Assembly: GCA_964602475.1 (NCBI GenBank)
Contig: CAZRRN010000006.1
Span: forward strand, 11,603-75,602
Direction: 5' to 3'
From: SZUA-448 sp964602475
Lineage (GTDB): Bacteria > Bacillota > Clostridia > Lachnospirales > Lachnospiraceae
DNA length: 64,000 nucleotides
Position 1 is the first letter of the stretch; each line of letters starts with the position of its first letter. A model generated the notes under the pieces. That model did no database searches and had not been told where the DNA came from. It saw only the letters and a list, made by a program, of their open reading frames with translations. A program made the position numbers and the translations under genes. This document shows, piece after piece, positions 1 through 8,152 of the stretch.

Positions 1-1205
1 CCTCGTTTGGCAGAGAAATTTCTTCAGAAGTTAAAAAGCGCTTTGAAGGAAAGAGTAATATTATAAAGTCCTGTATTCTTTTTGGCGTAATGCTGCTTTT
101 AATCATTTTTAATTGCCTGGTCTACAGAATCATTGGCGGAATCATCTGCGGAGTGGTTATCACACTAACCTTTTATTCATTGATATCGGACTTGATGAAG
201 GGTATCGCCTTCGGAGATATGGGCTCATCCGGTAAAGCATATTTAACGGCTGCTTTTGGAAAGTCAACATCGGGAAAGGAGCGCATATTGATTATTCTCT
301 CGACAACTGCGATTCCTCTTGCCATAGCGTTGCTGATGGAAAATTGGAATGACAGCGGTATCGCGCTGGGACTGTGTATTCTTATTTCGTCGAGAAGTGA
401 AAGATCACTTTGTTTACGCGTTGCTGATGGAGCAGGAGGAAGCCTTACAAAGAAGAATTTTAACCGGAAAGAAGCACGTAAATATATGGCAGGCTTTGGT
501 GCGGGACTGCTGATTTTTTCTCTTGTGATAAGTGCGGTGAACGCAGTAGGAGCATTTTACAATGATGCCCCGGTTTTGCAGGCAGCAGATGAATATGTAG
601 ATTTCAATATCACGACCAGAACAGGAACAATTGGGCAGCTGCACAATAGTATAGTTGCTTTTAACGACAGCTCTGAGAAGTACAATGTCATTGTAGAAAC
701 GGTAAGCTGTGACGAGGATATGGGATTGTATTACCGCACATATGCACTCTGGGATTCTAAAGATGTGAATGAGTTCAATTTCGAGCAGTACATGGTCTAC
801 AGCGGTGCGACGGCGAAGCTTATCGTATCAAGCACAGATTTTTCTTTTGATACAGGCGTTTCCGGCTTGACTTTGTATCTGCCGTGGTATGGGATACATG
901 GGATGAGCTCTGAAGGCGATGAAAATAAGCAGCTTGCAAATTTTGCGCGGTGCGTTGTCGCAGGAATCATGCCGGATCTCACACAGAAGGAACTTGACGA
1001 CATATGCAAAAAACTGCATCTTACAAAAGCGGATTTTGATTACATGGCGGAAAACCCAACCTTGTTTTCAAAGAGCGAAGGTCTTTACATAGCGCGCTTT
1101 GGTCCTGACAATATGAATTATATTTCAGCATCCTACAATAGCTATCACGGTAAGTACGAACTGCTTTTTGACAATCTGGCGCTTTCCGTAGGTATAACGG
1201 AATAA
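1..1205 (+). CDS. Membrane protein of unknown function, 5' end outside window
   Basis: The reading frame is already open at base 3 and runs to a TAA at 1203-1205, so the start codon lies before the window; the first internal ATG at 90 is inside a hydrophobic segment and is unlikely to be the real start. About four or five hydrophobic segments are visible in the first half (for example around GIICGVVITLTFYSL, IILSTTAIPLAIALL and GLLIFSLVISAVNAVG). A hydrophilic C-terminal part of about 210 residues follows, probably outside the cell or on one face of the membrane. It has no catalytic motif I recognise, and I cannot assign a family. A separate promoter at 1253 suggests it does not share a transcript with the next gene. 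Confidence 0.7.
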   Translation, partial: SFGREISSEVKKRFEGKSNIIKSCILFGVMLLLIIFNCLVYRIIGGIICGVVITLTFYSLISDLMKGIAFGDMGSSGKAYLTAAFGKSTSGKERILIILSTTAIPLAIALLMENWNDSGIALGLCILISSRSERSLCLRVADGAGGSLTKKNFNRKEARKYMAGFGAGLLIFSLVISAVNAVGAFYNDAPVLQAADEYVDFNITTRTGTIGQLHNSIVAFNDSSEKYNVIVETVSCDEDMGLYYRTYALWDSKDVNEFNFEQYMVYSGATAKLIVSSTDFSFDTGVSGLTLYLPWYGIHGMSSEGDENKQLANFARCVVAGIMPDLTQKELDDICKKLHLTKADFDYMAENPTLFSKSEGLYIARFGPDNMNYISASYNSYHGKYELLFDNLALSVGITE

Positions 1206-1252
1206 TCCTTAAAAAAAGATAAAACCGAACGCTTACTCAGAGTAAAACCGTA

Positions 1253-1281
1253 TTGCATTATTTACTTGAATTAAGTATGAT
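1253..1281 (+). promoter_or_regulatory. Sigma-A-type promoter for the glycosylase-GNAT gene
   Basis: A -35 element TTGCAT (1253-1258) and a -10 element TATGAT (1276-1281) are separated by exactly 17 bp. They lie 65 bp before the ATG at 1346, which has the upstream Shine-Dalgarno-like AAGAAGGA. Confidence 0.55.
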
Positions 1282-1345
1282 AGAAATATGATTTCAGATT
1301 GCTGTAGAGAATTAATAAAGCCTGTGAAGTTAAGAAGGAAACTGT

Positions 1346-2413
1346 ATGAGAGAACAGAGAAGCATTGGTTCAATCCAAAGCAACAGCCAGAAGCAGAAGC
1401 TGCAGATTCATGAGATTTTGCCGGTCTGGGCAGCGGATTCGCGTATCTTGATTCTTGGTTCATTCCCTTCAGTCAAATCAAGACAAGCAGGCTTTTTTTA
1501 TGCACATCCGCAAAATCGTTTCTGGAAGGTACTGTCGGCTATTTTTCTGGAACCGATACCGGAGTCTGTTGAAGAAAAAAAGAGTCTGCTGTTTTCGCAC
1601 CGGATTGCGGTCTGGGATGTGATTGCAAGCTGCGAACTCACCGGCTCTGAGGACAGCAGTATTCAAAGTGTTACGGCAAATGATATCCGGGCACTGATTA
1701 ATAACAGCAGTATATGTAAAGTTTTTACCAATGGTTCAAAAGCGAAGACGCTGTATGACCAACATATCTTTGGCAAGCAGACGGAGCTTGCGGCAGATCT
1801 TCTTCCGTCAACCAGTCCGGCAAATGCTGCATATTCTACAGAACGGCTGACAAAAATCTGGAGAGAAAAGCTTATAGAAGGAATGCCGATGGAAAATGCA
1901 TATGTAACATGTCCGACAATTACAACAGAACATTTTAAATTACGTCTAATTGAGGAAAGTGACGGTCCGTCTTTATTTCAATGTTATCATGATCGGTCTG
2001 CAGTTGCTTTCATGAATGATGATAACTGTGACTTTGGGTTTTATATAGAGACCCCGGAACAGATGGCAACGACAATCAAATATTGGATTGACTTCTACAA
2101 AAAAGGATATTTTATCCGGTTTTCCATAATTGATCAGGTGACCGGATTGGCAGTGGGAACTGTAGAGGGTTTTGGCGGAGATACCGGAGTACTAAGAGTT
2201 GATATCAATCATGATTATGAGAAGGAAGACCTTCTGTCAGAGATATTTGTATTTGCAAGGCAGAATTTTTATGAAATATTCGGAAATAAGGAATTGGTGA
2301 CAAAAGCGGTTGAGAGTGCAACAGAGCGCAGAAAAGCACTGATTTCGTGCGGGTGGGAATTTATTGATACCTTCCGTACCTATTCCGGGTATTATAAAAT
2401 AAGCATTGTGTGA
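1346..2413 (+). CDS. DNA-deoxyinosine glycosylase fused to GNAT acetyltransferase
   Basis: Residues about 20-180 match the uracil-DNA-glycosylase superfamily branch that removes hypoxanthine (deoxyinosine) from DNA: GSFPS at 38-42, YAHPQNRFW at 52-60 and LPSTSPAN at 153-160 are hallmark motifs. Known members are single-domain proteins of about 160-180 residues, so the extra 175 residues are notable. Residues about 188-355 resemble a GNAT-type N-acetyltransferase (an early FKLRLIEESD strand, a central AVGTVEGF strand, a late helix with ATERRKALISCGWEFIDTF). The first domain would start base-excision repair of deaminated adenine; the acetyl acceptor of the second is unknown. An internal GAAGGA-ATGCCG-ATG site at 1877-1891 could also let the GNAT part be made alone. 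The family call is firm for the first domain and moderate for the second. Confidence 0.8.
   Translation: MREQRSIGSIQSNSQKQKLQIHEILPVWAADSRILILGSFPSVKSRQAGFFYAHPQNRFWKVLSAIFLEPIPESVEEKKSLLFSHRIAVWDVIASCELTGSEDSSIQSVTANDIRALINNSSICKVFTNGSKAKTLYDQHIFGKQTELAADLLPSTSPANAAYSTERLTKIWREKLIEGMPMENAYVTCPTITTEHFKLRLIEESDGPSLFQCYHDRSAVAFMNDDNCDFGFYIETPEQMATTIKYWIDFYKKGYFIRFSIIDQVTGLAVGTVEGFGGDTGVLRVDINHDYEKEDLLSEIFVFARQNFYEIFGNKELVTKAVESATERRKALISCGWEFIDTFRTYSGYYKISIV
1877..1891 (+). other. Possible internal ribosome-binding site and start at the domain junction
   Basis: GAAGGA at 1877-1882 stands 6 nt before an in-frame ATG (1889, residue 182), exactly between the glycosylase and the acetyltransferase domains. 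It could permit separate translation of the GNAT domain. This is inferred from sequence only. Confidence 0.3.
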
Positions 2414-2482
2414 TAAAATAATCATACAGTGTTGACTGCAATAAAGCTGACATTTTTAGATGTGCTGAAGCATGCGCGAATT

Positions 2483-2531
2483 AAAAAAACGCCCGGAATA
2501 ACCGCCTATAAGCAGTTATTCTGAGCGTTTT
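2483..2531 (-). terminator. Rho-independent terminator of the 2545-3273 lipoprotein gene
   Basis: Read on the minus strand, a roughly 20-bp stem starting AAAACGCTCAGAATAACTGC closes with one mismatch and two G-U pairs and is followed by a run of T. On the plus strand the wobble positions become mismatches, so its main direction is minus, although it may also stop transcripts from the glycosylase gene. Confidence 0.8.
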
Positions 2532-2544
2532 CTAATGATGCGGA

Positions 2545-3273
2545 TTATTTTACAGTAACGGAAGTGATATGCGGATTGACACCGTTATACCAGTACAGGA
2601 AACCTTCCATATCAATCGTGTCACCGATCTTTATGTTTTTAATAGCAGTATATACATCAGTGGTTTTGTCACACAGATAGGATTCTACGGTAAAGCAATA
2701 GGTAGCTCCGTTGCTGGATACATTGAAGTACAGATCGCTGCCGTCCTGTCCGGAACCGTCCCAGTTATAAAGAAAAGCGACATCATTGCCGTCTGCATCC
2801 TTGGATGCAGCTACAGTCATACCCTTAAAAGCAACTAATTTATTCTGGCTTTTAATTAAATCATCGCTGCCAAGTAAGGATGTTACGTCCTCAGCTTTTG
2901 CAATATAGCTTCCGGTTTCGATTACAAAGGTTGCGTCAGTGATTTCAACTTCGCCGGACCACTCAGATTTATATCCGGTAACCTTAATCTTGGTTCCTGT
3001 CGTAAGCTTTGCGTAATCATCCTCGGAACATGCCATATTATACAGAAAATATGCGCCATCCTTATCCTGAGTGTAAACGGTAGCCTTATTGTCCCACCAG
3101 GACTGCTTTGCCTGTACATAGGTTTCAACAACGACCTGTGTATCGAGTGCTGCTGTGTTGTACTCTGCATAAGTCATAACACCCTCAGACTTGGTATCGG
3201 TGTCACTGGAGCCACAGCCTGCAAGACCGCAGACCAGAGTCAGCATTAATACAAGTGCAATAATCTTTTTCAT
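2545..3273 (-). CDS. Secreted lipoprotein with two OB-fold-like repeats
   Basis: The protein has 242 residues. It starts with a lipoprotein signal (MKKIIALVLMLTLVCGLAGC), with lipobox LAGC and the lipidated cysteine at residue 20, so it should be anchored on the outside of the membrane. The mature part looks like two tandem beta-barrel units: the first contains AYFLYN followed by GTKIKVTGY, and the second AFLYNWDG followed by KIGDTIDMEGFLYW. This beta-strand pattern is typical of OB-folds that bind oligosaccharides or nucleic acids, but no ligand can be named. It has its own terminator and lies downstream of, but 169 bp apart from, the sugar-type ABC importer genes on the same strand; a functional link is only a guess. 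The ATG is preceded by AAAAGGAGAAGAC, a good ribosome-binding site. Confidence 0.75.
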   Translation of the reverse strand: MKKIIALVLMLTLVCGLAGCGSSDTDTKSEGVMTYAEYNTAALDTQVVVETYVQAKQSWWDNKATVYTQDKDGAYFLYNMACSEDDYAKLTTGTKIKVTGYKSEWSGEVEITDATFVIETGSYIAKAEDVTSLLGSDDLIKSQNKLVAFKGMTVAASKDADGNDVAFLYNWDGSGQDGSDLYFNVSSNGATYCFTVESYLCDKTTDVYTAIKNIKIGDTIDMEGFLYWYNGVNPHITSVTVK

Positions 3274-3442
3274 TTGTCTTCTCCTTTTATTATGTATTGA
3301 GATACAATCATAATACCCTCGCCGCTATTGCGGCAAAATCTCTGGAACAGTTTCATTATACTGAAAATCAAGGATAAATCAATAGTTATTATGACTTGTT
3401 TTTACAGTATCATTTTACATCTTCTTGTGACTTTGAACAAAT

Positions 3443-5086
3443 TCAAGGTTTGTGTTTTTGTTGTCTTTTTTGTTTGCGCAGCATACCGGTGATGACATAG
3501 ACCAGAATAGCTAGCCAGATAAGTACAAGTGTGGATAGAAGCAGAACGGAAGTCAATGGGAGCGGACCAAGGTCTTCTGCATCTAAAGAAGCGCGGCTGT
3601 TTATTTGATCCAGACGGTAAAGTGAAGTAATGCTGTCGAATAATTTTGACATATAGGTTTCATCTATAATTTCCTTTCGCTTGACCGACTTTGTAACATT
3701 TTCGATCATCTGTCCCGCCGCATCTCGAAGTGAAGCAGAACCGTTAAATACCGGTGTGACAAAGGTATTGTCAATGTTATCGAGCAAAAGCTTTGTTGCT
3801 TTTATTTTGATGTCATAATATAAAGAATTATCTTCGGCAGGATGTGAAAGATAAGCCTGGTATTCTTCGGAATTCTGAGCTTTTGTGGTAACAGGAACAT
3901 AGCCTTCTGTTTGTGAATATGCAATCTGGACGTCGTTGGTTAACAGATATTGGGTAAATAGCCAAGAGGCCAGCACCTCCTGGGAATCACTTTTATTAAA
4001 CAGGCAGATGGATGGTCCCTGTGAAATCATTTGAGGATTATCTGTATCAAACTGAGGAATAATCATCACCTCGGTTTCAAAATTCACATAACTTTCTTCA
4101 CTGATATCGGACAGCGGAGCATTGGTGCCCATCCAGGTAGAGCCGGCGGTGGAATCAATTGCAAAGAGACATTGCCCTGCATTCAAAAAATTAGCCGGGT
4201 AGCTTGATATCTTAAAGGTCGAAAATGCTCCGGCTTTTGTTTGCTCAGCGATGGTATATAGGAGTTCTTTTGTGGTATCGTTAAAAATGAGTATTTCACC
4301 AAGGCTGTCGGAATAGCCGGCATTATTTTGCCGAAGCATCTGGATCATCATATTATCCGTGGATTTATAAATGAACGGAATCATAATCTTCTGACCGTTA
4401 ACCGGATAGTTCCCTTCCGAATCGGTAACAGCGGCAGCGTCGGACACCTCCCAGATAAAATCCCAGGTAAGCTGTTCGGGAAGGGTATAACCGAGAGCCT
4501 CCACGTAGGTTCGGTTGATATAACAGACTTCTGAGGAACGCATAAACGGAACTGCATAATAATGATCCTCCAGGGCGCATTCCGAAAGAAACTTCGGAAT
4601 GAGTTCTTCCTGTGTGGGAGAGTCGAAAAGAATCCGATCCCCACCAAGACCATACGATTCATCAGAGAACAGCTCCTCGAGAGGAACCAATACATTGGTT
4701 CCGGTCAGATAGGTAGCAATATGATCCGGATAGCTGATACAGACATTCGGTGTTGTACCGGTTGACATGTTGGTAATTACATCATTATAGATTCGTCCGT
4801 AATCAGTATAGAGACGGAGTGAAATACTGATATTCGGATAGAGCGCTTCAAAATCGTTGATTGCCTGCTCGTAAATCATTGTCTGGGTTTTATTTGTATC
4901 ATTTTTGGCCCAAAAAGTGATTTCATAGTTCCTGGAGGTGTCAAACTCTTCAGGGAGTTTAAAGGCTTCAAGGCTGCGTGACCCGTGACATCCGGTCAGT
5001 ATAAAGGAACACTCGAAGAAAACCATAATAGTAAATAAAACACGATATGAAATTCTGCAAGGTTTTAAATGAAGATTACCTTTCAT
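3443..5086 (-). CDS. ABC importer substrate-binding lipoprotein (family 1, sugar type) with C-terminal membrane segment
   Basis: This 547-residue protein is an extracellular solute-binding protein of the UgpB/MalE class. Residues 1-33 form a lipoprotein signal ending ILTGC, with Cys33 as the lipid site. The body holds the usual pattern YEITFWAKNDTNKTQTMIY (about 51-69), then FEALYPNISI and a repeated lobe structure with YAVPF and PEQLTWDFIW. Unusually, residues about 512-535 form a strong hydrophobic helix followed by a lysine/arginine-rich tail (RKQKRQQKHKP), so both ends appear tied to the membrane. It is the last gene of the importer operon; its ATG overlaps the upstream permease stop in an ATGA. 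The substrate is probably a sugar or glycerol phosphate, judged from family only. Confidence 0.9.
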   Translation of the reverse strand: MKGNLHLKPCRISYRVLFTIMVFFECSFILTGCHGSRSLEAFKLPEEFDTSRNYEITFWAKNDTNKTQTMIYEQAINDFEALYPNISISLRLYTDYGRIYNDVITNMSTGTTPNVCISYPDHIATYLTGTNVLVPLEELFSDESYGLGGDRILFDSPTQEELIPKFLSECALEDHYYAVPFMRSSEVCYINRTYVEALGYTLPEQLTWDFIWEVSDAAAVTDSEGNYPVNGQKIMIPFIYKSTDNMMIQMLRQNNAGYSDSLGEILIFNDTTKELLYTIAEQTKAGAFSTFKISSYPANFLNAGQCLFAIDSTAGSTWMGTNAPLSDISEESYVNFETEVMIIPQFDTDNPQMISQGPSICLFNKSDSQEVLASWLFTQYLLTNDVQIAYSQTEGYVPVTTKAQNSEEYQAYLSHPAEDNSLYYDIKIKATKLLLDNIDNTFVTPVFNGSASLRDAAGQMIENVTKSVKRKEIIDETYMSKLFDSITSLYRLDQINSRASLDAEDLGPLPLTSVLLLSTLVLIWLAILVYVITGMLRKQKRQQKHKP

Positions 5087-5958
5087 CCTTTTGTCCCTCC
5101 GCGCGAAATACCGCTCATTATTTTTTGGCGAAACACCAGAAAGAGAACGATTAACGGAACAGAGATAACGACAACTGCCGCCATCATAGCAGGGATATTT
5201 TCTCTGCCAAAGCCGTTCTCTCTGATCTCTTGAATTCCATTGGAAACAAGATAGTACTCTTCGTTATCGGTAATCAGACGAGGCCAGATATAGGAGTTCC
5301 AGCATTCAATAATCTTAAGAATGGTAATCGTAATCATCGTTGGTTTACAAATCGGAATCATTACCTTCAGCAGATATTTTAAGTCGGACGTTCCGTCAAC
5401 CTTTGCAGCATAATAAAGCTCATCCGGAACCTGTTCAAAATTTTCTTTCAGAAGATAGATATAGAACACTGAGGTTACCGACGGGAGGATCAGGCCGGTA
5501 AAGGTATTGCGCAGATTTAAATCTGTAATAGTAACAAAATTAGTAATAACAACCAGTTCGCTCGGAATCATCATCAGTGACAGAAACAGAGTGAAAAGAA
5601 TATTTTTCCCGCGAAATTCAAGTCTTGCAAAGGCATATGCTGCAAGTGTTGTAACAACCAGCATGACAGCTGTTGTAATAAGAGTAAACAATAAGGTATT
5701 GGTAAAATAACGGCTAAGCGGAACCATGGTAAATGCATCGACATAATTCTGCAGTGTCGGGGAAAGAGTAAAAAATTTCGGTATATATTCCGAATTGTAA
5801 GAACCGTATTTTTTCAGTGAAGTAAGAATCATCCAGTAAAACGGAAATAAAACCATAACCGCCCAGATAGAAAGAAGCAGATAAATCAGAATATTTGAAA
5901 TTGTTTTTCGGACCTGAAAGGCGCGTTCAATCCGTGTGTAATCAGTCTGTTGTTTCAC
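5083..5958 (-). CDS. Carbohydrate ABC transporter permease (MalG/UgpE type)
   Basis: This is an inner-membrane permease of the binding-protein-dependent family with six predicted membrane helices. The EAA loop that docks to the ATPase is visible as YYAAKVDGTSDLKYLLKVMI. The frame is open to a TTG at 6018, but I choose the GTG at 5958 because GGAG lies 7 nt upstream, whereas the TTG has only a weak site and adds 20 atypical residues; this gives 291 residues, the usual size. It forms the second half of the permease pair with the neighbouring gene and is followed by the binding protein with a 4-nt overlap. Confidence 0.9.
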   Translation of the reverse strand: MKQQTDYTRIERAFQVRKTISNILIYLLLSIWAVMVLFPFYWMILTSLKKYGSYNSEYIPKFFTLSPTLQNYVDAFTMVPLSRYFTNTLLFTLITTAVMLVVTTLAAYAFARLEFRGKNILFTLFLSLMMIPSELVVITNFVTITDLNLRNTFTGLILPSVTSVFYIYLLKENFEQVPDELYYAAKVDGTSDLKYLLKVMIPICKPTMITITILKIIECWNSYIWPRLITDNEEYYLVSNGIQEIRENGFGRENIPAMMAAVVVISVPLIVLFLVFRQKIMSGISRGGTKG

Positions 5959-6038
5959 TTTAATTCTCCATTCCAAAGCGTTCTTAGCAGAAAAAATATG
6001 TTTTAGTGTCAGTATCAACCGCTCTTTTAGGTTCGCGA

Positions 6039-6932
6039 TTAATAATGATATACGTGTTTTTTACTGACCAAAAGATTGATACATGTAATCGTAAGCACAA
6101 TGGAAAATAAAATTATTGCTGCAGCCGAAGCAAACGAAGGGTATCCTCCGCTGTCTCCGTACAGCATATCATAAACGTAACCGACAATGGTGTTCATTTC
6201 GGCGGCGTTCAGGTCTGTTCCGAAGAGCGCAACTGCATCACTGTAGGCTTTGAAGGCTCCAATGAAACCGGTAATGACAAGATAAAAGATCATAGAGGAA
6301 ATCATAGGAAGCGTAATCTTTGTAAAAATCCGAAAACGCGAGGTTCCGTCGACTCTGGCGGCATTGTAGTAATCCTGTTTAACCGAGGCAAGTGCAGAGG
6401 TAAGAATAAGAACCTTAAACGGAAGAACAATCCAAACAGTGTAGAAGCAAAGCACAAACATCTTCGCCCAGTAAGGTCCGCTGATGAAATCAACAGCTTC
6501 ACCGCCGAACAGCCTGATCAACAGATTAATGAGTCCGTCCGAATAAGCTGTTTTTTTAAATAGTATCATGAATACCAGACCGACTGCCAGTGTATTGGTG
6601 ACATACGGAAGAAAATAAATAGTCTGAAACAGTTCGCGGAGCGGGCGAATTGAGCTGAGAGCAACCGAAATCAGAAGTGCAAAGCAGGTGGACAGAGGAA
6701 CTGTGATTGCAACAAGAAAAATCGTATTTTTTACAGCCTGTAAAAAATATGGATCGTGCAGTACATAGGAGTAATTATATAATCCAACGCCAAAAAAGGT
6801 CTGAGAGGCAGAATTATAGCCTTCTTCCAGAGAATAAACCAATACATCAACCAGAGGGTATACCATGAAGAAGCCTAAAAACAGAATGGCCGGCAGAAGA
6901 TACAGCCAGGCTTTATAATTGTTAGTTTCCAT
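6039..6932 (-). CDS. Carbohydrate ABC transporter permease (MalF/UgpA type)
   Basis: The 297-residue membrane protein begins METNNYKAWLYLLPAI, a typical UgpA-like N-terminus, and has six predicted helices. The EAA loop reads YNAARVDGTSRFRIFTKITLP, with the conserved glycine of the ATPase-docking motif. It should pair with the other permease to form the translocation channel. The ATG is preceded by AAGAAGG at a 5-nt distance. The gene lies 13 bp behind the ATPase gene and about 80 bp before the second permease start, consistent with one transcript. Confidence 0.92.
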   Translation of the reverse strand: METNNYKAWLYLLPAILFLGFFMVYPLVDVLVYSLEEGYNSASQTFFGVGLYNYSYVLHDPYFLQAVKNTIFLVAITVPLSTCFALLISVALSSIRPLRELFQTIYFLPYVTNTLAVGLVFMILFKKTAYSDGLINLLIRLFGGEAVDFISGPYWAKMFVLCFYTVWIVLPFKVLILTSALASVKQDYYNAARVDGTSRFRIFTKITLPMISSMIFYLVITGFIGAFKAYSDAVALFGTDLNAAEMNTIVGYVYDMLYGDSGGYPSFASAAAIILFSIVLTITCINLLVSKKHVYHY

Positions 6933-6945
6933 AGGAACCTTCTTT

Positions 6946-8049
6946 CTATATCGTAAAACGAATCCGTTCTTCGGTTTCCTTATGGAACAGAAGAACCTTA
7001 TTCGGTTTTAAAGAAAAACGTACAGCTTCGGTATTTAAAGACAGTTTATTGTCGGCATCGATAATGGAACGGATATTCTGTCCGAGAAATGCATCATTGG
7101 TTGAAATCACACTGATATCACGACCCATAACTTCGACTCTCAAAAGTGTGCAGGAGAGCGGACCGCTTTCATTCAGAACAAATCCTTCCGGACGGATTCC
7201 TACAAATACTTCTCCGCTAAACGCAGACTCGGTGTTAAGCTCCAGTACAGCTTCATTTCCGATATAAAGCCGTTGATCTTCGATACGACCCTGAAACATA
7301 TTGATTGGTGGGGTGCCGAGAAACTTTGCAACAAAAAGATTGACCGGGTCATCATAAACCTGCTGTGGCTGTCCGATCTGTTGGATTACTCCCTGCTTCA
7401 TCACTACAATCATGTCGGAAATGCTCATGGCCTCTTCCTGATCATGTGTTACGAAAACGGTTGTAATCTTTGTTTCTCTCTGTATTCTGCGAATTTCTTC
7501 TCTGGTCTGAAGCCGAAGACGGGCATCCAGATTAGATAGAGGTTCATCAAGAAGAAGAACACGCGGTATTTTAACCAGTGCCCGGGCAATGGCAACCCGC
7601 TGTTGCTGTCCTCCGGAGAGCTCGCTAGGCTTTCGATCCAGCAAATCATCGATCTGAACAAGACGTGCAGCTTCATGAGCACGCTTTCGCATTTCCGGTT
7701 TCGTGAGTTTTTCATTTCCTTTTAGGTTTTGTAAAGGAAAAAGAATGTTCTTCAAAACGGTCAGATGAGGATACAGGGCATAGTTCTGAAAGACAAGCCC
7801 GACACCGCGGTTTTCCGGAGGAAGTTCGGTAACATCATCCTCTCCAAAGAAAATCTTTCCGCCGGTCGGCTTTTGCAGACCGCAGATCAGGTATAGAGTC
7901 GTACTTTTCCCACAACCGGAGGGACCGAGCAGTCCAATCAGTTTTCCATCGGGAATTTCGAAAGAAAAATCATCGACTGCAGTGACCTTTCTGGCGTTTT
8001 TTCCGCGTCCCGGAAAAACTTTTGTCAGATTCTGCAATATGACCTTCAT
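6946..8049 (-). CDS. ABC transporter ATP-binding protein (UgpC/MsmX type)
   Basis: This is the cytoplasmic ATPase of the sugar importer. Walker A GPSGCGKST lies near residue 42, the signature LSGGQQQRVAIARAL near 144, Walker B VLLLDEPLSNLDA near 164, and the switch histidine in TTVFVTHDQEEAM. After about residue 240 a C-terminal TOBE-like domain (VGIRPEGF) follows, as in MalK, UgpC and MsmX, where it contacts regulators or the partner subunit. At 367 residues it is a normal length. It is the first gene of the operon, with AGGAGG upstream of the ATG and a sigma-A-like promoter at 8102-8130. No dedicated regulator gene is next to it. Confidence 0.94.
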   Translation of the reverse strand: MKVILQNLTKVFPGRGKNARKVTAVDDFSFEIPDGKLIGLLGPSGCGKSTTLYLICGLQKPTGGKIFFGEDDVTELPPENRGVGLVFQNYALYPHLTVLKNILFPLQNLKGNEKLTKPEMRKRAHEAARLVQIDDLLDRKPSELSGGQQQRVAIARALVKIPRVLLLDEPLSNLDARLRLQTREEIRRIQRETKITTVFVTHDQEEAMSISDMIVVMKQGVIQQIGQPQQVYDDPVNLFVAKFLGTPPINMFQGRIEDQRLYIGNEAVLELNTESAFSGEVFVGIRPEGFVLNESGPLSCTLLRVEVMGRDISVISTNDAFLGQNIRSIIDADNKLSLNTEAVRFSLKPNKVLLFHKETEERIRFTI

Positions 8050-8101
8050 CTATGTGTAATCCTCCTGTAAAGCATAGTATAAAGAAATGACCAACGGACT
8101 T

Positions 8102-8130
8102 ATATTAGCATAATTATTTCTATTCTTCAA
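8102..8130 (-). promoter_or_regulatory. Promoter of the ABC importer operon
   Basis: Reading the minus strand, -35 TTGAAG (8130-8125) and -10 TAATAT (8107-8102) are 17 bp apart, about 50 bp upstream of the ATPase start. Confidence 0.45.
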
Positions 8131-8152
8131 TCCGTTCAAAGTAAATAATCTG

